Positions 5,596-8,671 of a stretch of DNA of 8,671 nucleotides are shown piece after piece. This DNA comes from Thermodesulfovibrionia bacterium. Its GTDB lineage: Bacteria; Nitrospirota; Thermodesulfovibrionia; UBA6902. Made by a program: the position numbers and the translations under genes. The notes beneath the pieces were generated by a model that worked only from the letters and a program-made list of their open reading frames with translations, was not told the origin of the DNA and did no database searches. Every line of letters begins with the position of its first letter. Positions within the stretch are counted from its first letter, which is position 1. The DNA lies in the NCBI GenBank assembly GCA_947258735.1, contig CAMYJJ010000127.1:1-8671 (forward strand), written 5' to 3'.

Positions 5596-5991
5596 ATGGC
5601 AGAAAAGGAAATATTTCTGACTGAAAATGCACCACAACCTGTCGGACCATATTCACAGGCAGTCATTCATAACGGTGTAATGTATGTATCAGGTCAGATT
5701 CCTTTGGACCCCGGAACAGGAGAGTTGATCAGGGGGACGATAGAGGATGAAACTGCGACTGTGCTGAACAATCTGAAGGTGATTGTTGAGGGGGCCGGTG
5801 CAACCATGAAGGATGTATTGCGGGTCTCCTGTTACCTTGCAGACATGGAGGATTTTCCGAGATTTAACGTGGTTTATGCTACCTATTTCACAATTAATCC
5901 TCCGGCAAGAAGCACCATTCAGGCTGCCAGACTCCCTCTAGATGTTCAGGTCGAGGTGGATGCGATTGTGGCGGTGCCGGAGAATGTTTGA
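5596..5991 (+). CDS. ridA: RidA family enamine/imine deaminase
   Basis: This 131-aa protein of the RidA/YjgF/UK114 family hydrolyses reactive enamine and imine intermediates, such as 2-aminoacrylate, released by PLP-dependent dehydratases. Visible hallmarks are GPYSQA (17-22), VSGQIPLDP (31-39), PPARSTIQAARLP (102-114) with catalytic R105, and VEVDAIV (119-125) with E120. These are the same two positions as in E. coli RidA. It is a cytoplasmic trimer in the family. The start at 5596 has GAGGAGA (5584-5590) at five bases. An in-frame start at 5524 would add an unlikely extension. It is transcribed divergently from the DUF2892 unit. Confidence 0.95.
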   Translation: MAEKEIFLTENAPQPVGPYSQAVIHNGVMYVSGQIPLDPGTGELIRGTIEDETATVLNNLKVIVEGAGATMKDVLRVSCYLADMEDFPRFNVVYATYFTINPPARSTIQAARLPLDVQVEVDAIVAVPENV

Positions 5992-6013
5992 AATTAATTT
6001 ATTGCCTTGCAAA

Positions 6014-6041
6014 AATCGTTAATCGTTATACGTTAATTGTT
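6014..6041 (-). repeat. Heptamer tandem array, 4 units (minus orientation)
   Basis: On the plus strand the units are AATCGTT (twice), ATACGTT and AATTGTT. On the minus strand these read as AACAATT, AACGTAT, AACGATT, AACGATT, the same family as the arrays at 6185-6224 and 7901-7956. The array lies downstream of ridA and runs into the 16-mer GTTAATTGTTATTAGG (6032-6047). That 16-mer recurs exactly, inverted, at 7895-7910. Confidence 0.7.
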
Positions 6042-6082
6042 ATTAGGTAGTTCCTGTTGCGAAAAGCCAAAATTCTAATAAT

Positions 6083-6187
6083 GTCATTCTGAACTTGTTT
6101 CAGAATCTCAAGATATCAATAAGATGGGAGACCCTGAAACCCGATGCGGGTCTCCGCTAAGGGTCGCTACGACAAGTTCAGGGTGAC
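6083..6187. repeat. Inverted-repeat (MITE-like) intergenic element
   Basis: The ends form a 16-bp inverted repeat: GTCATTCTGAACTTGT at 6083-6098 and ACAAGTTCAGGGTGAC at 6172-6187, 14 of 16 complementary. The left arm itself folds (6086-6092 with 6100-6106). The interior has a perfect 8-bp stem, GGAGACCC (6127-6134) with GGGTCTCC (6148-6155). The ends (GTCATTC and its complement) resemble those of the 32-nt hairpin units at 21-52 and 2137-2215, so this is probably a related family of non-coding dispersed repeats. It lies between ridA and pdxA. Confidence 0.7.
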
Positions 6188-6224
6188 AAATAACAAGTAA
6201 CAAGTAATAAATAATTAATAATCG
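6185..6224 (+). repeat. Heptamer tandem array abutting the pdxA start
   Basis: The units are GACAAAT, AACAAGT, AACAAGT, AATAAAT, AATTAAT and a partial unit that runs into the pdxA ATG at 6225. The array overlaps the last three bases of the inverted-repeat element and occupies the place where a Shine-Dalgarno would normally lie. No ribosome-binding site is visible. Confidence 0.65.
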
Positions 6225-7202
6225 ATGAAAAAAAAGATTGCCATTACAATGGGAGAACCCGGGGGCATCGGGCCGGAGGTTATTGTTAAAGCATGTGCCA
6301 GCAATGCAGTGAGACGCTGTTGTCACCCTGTTGTCATAGGTGATGCTGCCACGATCAAAGAGGCAGTCAGGAAATCAAAACTGTCCCTTAAGATCAGATA
6401 TGTCCATGAATTAAATGAAATGAAACCCGGCCGTGAGACTATTGATGTGGTTGACGTCAGGTCACCTCATACATTTAAAAAGAATGTTTCATCCAGAGGA
6501 GCGGGAAGGGCAGTTGTTATATATATAACGAAAGCTGTTGCATATGCACTCGATAAAAAAGTAGATGGCATTGTTACCGCACCAATATCCAAGGAGTCCT
6601 TACATATGGCAGGTCATGCATGGCCGGGACATACCGAGCTTCTTGCAGAGCTGACCGGTGCTAGCAAATATGCAATGATGTTTGTAAGCAGAAAATTAAG
6701 GGTCATTCTTTGTACAATACATATGCCCCTGAAGGATGTCCCAAAGAAAATTACAAAGCATACTGTTTTAAAAACAATCAGGCTGGCAGTGAAGGGGTCT
6801 GAGCTGCTGGGAATAAAAGACCCTGAGATTGCAGTTGCGGGACTTAATCCTCATGCTGGAGAATCAGGAGTTATGGGAAAGGAAGAGGTTAAATCGATTA
6901 TTCCTGCCATTCATGCTGTCCAGGAGGACGGGGTTAACGTAAGCGGTCCGTATCCTCCTGATGTTGTATTTCACAGGGCCGTTAACAATGCGTTCGATAT
7001 GGTCGTCTGCATGTATCATGACCAGGGGCTGATCCCCTTTAAAATGCTGGCATTTGAAACAGGAGTGAACATGACAGTCGGCTTACCCATTCTCAGGACA
7101 TCTCCTGACCATGGAACGGCCTTTGATATTGCATGGCAGAACAGGGCAAATCCATCCAGCATGATCGAGGCGATAAAACTGGCAGCAAAGTTGAAAACAT
7201 AA
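6225..7202 (+). CDS. pdxA: 4-hydroxythreonine-4-phosphate dehydrogenase
   Basis: This 325-aa enzyme of the DXP-dependent vitamin B6 pathway oxidises 4-phosphohydroxy-L-threonine with NAD(P) in the cytoplasm. Its product condenses with deoxyxylulose phosphate (PdxJ) to form pyridoxine phosphate. Hallmarks are TMGEPGGIGPE (8-18), GIVTAPISKE (115-124), GHTELLAE (135-142), TIHMPL (164-169), GLNPHAGE (206-213), YHDQGLIPFK (264-273) and TSPDHGTAFDIA (292-303). The metal-binding histidines are H166, H210 and H265. Length is normal. The ATG at 6225 gives the family N-terminus but lacks a Shine-Dalgarno; it is preceded by the heptamer array instead. Some PdxA-like proteins (PdxA2) act in sugar-acid catabolism. 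Nothing nearby suggests that here. Confidence 0.95.
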   Translation: MKKKIAITMGEPGGIGPEVIVKACASNAVRRCCHPVVIGDAATIKEAVRKSKLSLKIRYVHELNEMKPGRETIDVVDVRSPHTFKKNVSSRGAGRAVVIYITKAVAYALDKKVDGIVTAPISKESLHMAGHAWPGHTELLAELTGASKYAMMFVSRKLRVILCTIHMPLKDVPKKITKHTVLKTIRLAVKGSELLGIKDPEIAVAGLNPHAGESGVMGKEEVKSIIPAIHAVQEDGVNVSGPYPPDVVFHRAVNNAFDMVVCMYHDQGLIPFKMLAFETGVNMTVGLPILRTSPDHGTAFDIAWQNRANPSSMIEAIKLAAKLKT

Positions 7203-7206
7203 TGTA

Positions 7207-7227
7207 GGGGCGCAGTGCCTGCGCCCT
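7207..7227 (+). repeat. GC-rich hairpin between pdxA and rdgB
   Basis: A perfect 8-bp stem, GGGCGCAG (7208-7215) with CTGCGCCC (7219-7226), closes a 3-nt loop. It lies four bases after the pdxA stop and about 15 bases before the rdgB ATG. There is no T-run, so it is not a standard terminator. Short GTAGGGGCGC-type hairpins are common dispersed repeats in bacteria. Here it could dampen readthrough or set the rdgB translation rate. Confidence 0.6.
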
Positions 7228-7241
7228 ATGGATTAATCAAT

Positions 7242-7838
7242 ATGAATATTGTTTTGGCAACAGGAAATAAAAAGAAAGTCGAAGAAATTAAAAAAATATT
7301 CGGCCCGATGGGTATGGCATCAACAATCTACACATTCGATGACTTCCCTGCCATGGCGGAAGTGGTGGAAGACGGCATCACCTTTGAAGCAAACGCGGTT
7401 AAAAAAGCAAAGCAGATCGCAGCTGCAACGGGTATGAATGCCCTGGCAGATGATTCCGGACTGGAAGTGGATGCCCTTGATGGCGCTCCCGGTGTTTATT
7501 CTGCACGATATGCCGGTGAAGATGCTGATGACAGGGCCAATAATGATAAGCTTCTTGAGGGATTGATGGATGTGCCGGATGAAGACCGGGGAGCACAGTT
7601 TGTCTGTTGCATTGCCCTGGCAACCAGGGAGGATATCAGGACATTTACCGGTTATGTTAGAGGGAGAATCGGGACTGAACCAAAAGGATCAAACGGGTTT
7701 GGATATGATCCGCTGTTTTATCCCGAGGGCTCGGACAGAACATTTGCAGAGATGAATGATATCGAAAAGAACGCGATCAGTCACAGGGCAAACGCCTTAA
7801 AGGAGCTTCAGATTTACCTGATGAAAAAAAGAAAATAA
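7242..7838 (+). CDS. rdgB: XTP/dITP pyrophosphatase (RdgB/HAM1 family)
   Basis: This 198-aa cytoplasmic house-cleaning enzyme hydrolyses deaminated purine nucleotides (dITP, XTP, ITP) to monophosphates, keeping them out of DNA and RNA. Hallmarks are ATGNKKKVEEI (6-16), ALADDSGLEVDALDGAPGV (67-85) with catalytic D71, YSARYAG (86-92), KGSNGFGYDPLF (148-159) and SHRANAL (180-186). Length is typical of the family. The ATG at 7242 is chosen because it gives the canonical MNIVLATGN start. An in-frame GTG at 7215 lies inside the hairpin and would add nine unconserved residues. The Shine-Dalgarno is weak (GGA near 7230). It follows pdxA by 39 bases and is probably co-transcribed. Confidence 0.95.
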   Translation: MNIVLATGNKKKVEEIKKIFGPMGMASTIYTFDDFPAMAEVVEDGITFEANAVKKAKQIAAATGMNALADDSGLEVDALDGAPGVYSARYAGEDADDRANNDKLLEGLMDVPDEDRGAQFVCCIALATREDIRTFTGYVRGRIGTEPKGSNGFGYDPLFYPEGSDRTFAEMNDIEKNAISHRANALKELQIYLMKKRK

Positions 7839-7842
7839 ACCC

Positions 7843-7910
7843 GTTACTTGTTATAAGGTATTAGTTTCATGATACAGGGAATACGCAGCCTTTCCCTAAT
7901 AACAATTAAC
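7843..7910. repeat. Inverted repeat with inner hairpin downstream of rdgB
   Basis: GTTACTTGTTATAAGG (7843-7858) is complementary at 14 of 16 positions to CCTAATAACAATTAAC (7895-7910). An inner stem, AGGGAA (7876-7881) with TTCCCT (7892-7897), overlaps the right arm. The right arm is an exact inverted copy of 6032-6047 near ridA, and it merges into the heptamer array that follows. The two loci may be traces of the same repeat family. Confidence 0.55.
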
Positions 7911-7956
7911 AATTAACGATTAACGAATAACGAATAACAAATAACAGATAACAGAT
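7901..7956 (+). repeat. Heptamer tandem array, 8 units
   Basis: Eight consecutive 7-bp units without a gap: AACAATT (2), AACGATT (1), AACGAAT (2), AACAAAT (1), AACAGAT (2). The consensus is AACRAWT, with RAWT drifting in order from one end to the other, as expected if units duplicate locally. It ends three bases before the Shine-Dalgarno of the 110-aa gene, so unit-number changes could alter the promoter or leader of that gene. Confidence 0.85.
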
Positions 7957-7971
7957 ACGGAGGATAGATAC

Positions 7972-8304
7972 ATGGATTTAGACATACGAATTGGAAATAA
8001 ATCATTCCCTGTGGATATAGACAATCCTTTCAGGTTTGATATATCAGCGGTTATGAGTGATATTATCGAATTTGGAAATAAAAACAATGTTGCTCTTGAG
8101 CCCTATGCGCTTGATAAACTCATCCCGAGGATGATCAAGGGCGTGGCGGGCTGCGAGGCCGGATGCCCCTCTGATGCTCAAAACGTAGTCAGGCAGGGAT
8201 TCGGCAATTTCAAGCTTGAATACGTTGAAGGCGGCATATTAACTGCCGTGCAGAACCTTGAAAACAGCAAAGAGCTTGAAGTCAAGATATTTCCTGATTT
8301 CTGA
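7972..8304 (+). CDS. Conserved-looking hypothetical protein with CEAGCP motif
   Basis: I do not recognise this 110-aa protein. It is soluble, acidic to neutral, and lacks a signal peptide or membrane helix. The most striking part is GVAGCEAGCPSDAQNVVRQG (57-76), with C61 and C65 spaced CxxxC, followed by FKLEYVEGGILTAVQ (80-94). Two cysteines in a glycine-rich turn could bind metal or form a disulfide, but two are too few for a 4Fe-4S cluster within one chain. The N-terminus reads as beta strands (LDIRIGNKSFPVDI). It has a good Shine-Dalgarno (GGAGG, 7959-7963, eight bases before the ATG) directly after the heptamer array. It is on the same strand as pdxA and rdgB but separated by 133 bases of repeats. 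Coding use looks like that of its neighbours. Confidence 0.75.
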   Translation: MDLDIRIGNKSFPVDIDNPFRFDISAVMSDIIEFGNKNNVALEPYALDKLIPRMIKGVAGCEAGCPSDAQNVVRQGFGNFKLEYVEGGILTAVQNLENSKELEVKIFPDF

Positions 8305-8466
8305 TTATATGTTACCTTGCGGAAACCTCGATAATAGGAATAAATTATTAGATTCGCTCACTACGCATTGGCTTAACGGATCGTTACGTCAGCCTCCAGT
8401 AAATTTATGCAAACTCCCCAACCTCTAATCGAATACATCGAATGAAAACAATTGGTATAAAAAATT

Positions 8467-8493
8467 TAAAATTTATTTATACTAAGCCGATTA
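8467..8493 (+). promoter_or_regulatory. FliA (sigma-28)-type promoter
   Basis: TAAA at 8467-8470, an exact 15-base spacer and GCCGATTA at 8486-8493 match the FliA consensus TAAA-N15-GCCGATAA at 11 of 12 defined positions. Transcription would start near 8500, about 29 bases before the ATG at 8529. The quality of the match and its distance from the gene make it a believable flagellar-class promoter. Confidence 0.65.
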
Positions 8494-8528
8494 CATTATT
8501 AATATAGACTCTATACACCGGGGGCCGG

Positions 8529-8671
8529 ATGATCAATATTCTCTTAAAGTCCATCGTTAAAAAAGATAACCTGTATATCGATCATACAGACACGAAAAGG
8601 AACCTGATTAAACTGATGAACAGAAACGGTCAGGGTGTTGTGGTTATTCTGAAAAATGGCAGGCCCGCAGG
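8529..8671 (+). CDS. Probable CBS-domain protein, N-terminal fragment
   Basis: Only the first 47 codons are in the window; the gene continues past the right edge. The visible sequence starts MINILLKSIVKKDNLYID and contains GQGVVVILKNGRPA (34-47). That closely resembles the first strand-helix-strand of a CBS domain, where such a stretch is usually followed by G-x-L/V-T-E-R-D. CBS domains bind adenosine nucleotides and regulate their host proteins. The ATG at 8529 follows GGGGG (8520-8524) as a loose Shine-Dalgarno. The FliA-type promoter upstream suggests expression with late flagellar genes, so a motility or chemotaxis signalling role is possible (inference). The family call rests on a short fragment. 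Confidence 0.55.
   Translation, partial: MINILLKSIVKKDNLYIDHTDTKRNLIKLMNRNGQGVVVILKNGRPA

Noticed and set aside
6108..6326. 72-codon minus-strand frame across the repeat and pdxA start
   Set aside because: It translates the inverted-repeat element and the antisense of pdxA; no ribosome-binding site.
7901..7956. CRISPR-like array
   Set aside because: The units are 7 bp in direct tandem without spacers, so this is a simple repeat.
8372..8398. Possible integron attC-like site (GCTTAAC with a nearby GTTACGT)
   Set aside because: The second core does not fit GTTRRRY and the spacing is far too short; no integrase or cassette is present.
8309..8428. 39-codon frame downstream of the 110-aa gene
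   Set aside because: No Shine-Dalgarno, no recognisable motif, and it runs through sequence resembling intergenic repeat debris.

Overview
This window of moderate-to-low GC looks like a chromosomal segment from an anaerobic or microaerophilic, flagellated bacterium. It encodes a rubrerythrin, a free-standing desulforedoxin-type peptide, a DUF362 ferredoxin-like protein and a PomA-type motor stator. That mix is typical of Nitrospirota and of deltaproteobacterial (Desulfobacterota) lineages, but I cannot place the organism from this sequence alone. There is no CRISPR array, tRNA, rRNA, transposase, phage gene or integron, and most genes are ordinary core genes.

Layout. At 1-52 the window opens inside a dispersed hairpin repeat. 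A plus-strand pair follows: a DUF2156 (lysyl-transferase-like) protein at 137-1048 and a DUF362 protein with two 4Fe-4S motifs at 1051-2106. A two-unit copy of the hairpin repeat (2137-2215) separates this pair from the minus-strand stator operon, motA (GTG start at 3737) then motB, which share one base. A 416-base AT-rich gap (3738-4153) carries a FliA-like promoter candidate facing motA and an extended -10 candidate facing a 78-aa gene with an internally duplicated helical motif (4154-4390).

The minus-strand block 5415-4428 is an oxygen/peroxide-defence cluster: a DUF2892 membrane protein, a 41-aa desulforedoxin-like peptide (5142-5017) and a full-length rubrerythrin (5006-4428). A strong sigma-70-type promoter sits upstream of the block, divergent from ridA (5596-5991).

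The right third runs on the plus strand: pdxA (6225-7202), rdgB (7242-7838), an unrecognised 110-aa protein with a CEAGCP motif (7972-8304), and the first 47 codons of a probable CBS-domain protein (from 8529). That last gene is preceded by a near-consensus FliA (sigma-28) promoter. The gaps between these genes are filled with repeats: three heptamer tandem arrays, a roughly 105-bp inverted-repeat element, and a short GC-rich hairpin.

The most interesting signals are non-coding: (i) a 32-nt hairpin unit present three times whose stem differs between the two clearest copies only by compensatory base-pair swaps; (ii) heptamer arrays of consensus AACRAWT placed just ahead of start codons; (iii) two FliA-like promoters, which tie motAB and the terminal CBS-type gene to one regulon. 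I did not find convincing evidence of a wholly new multi-gene system.
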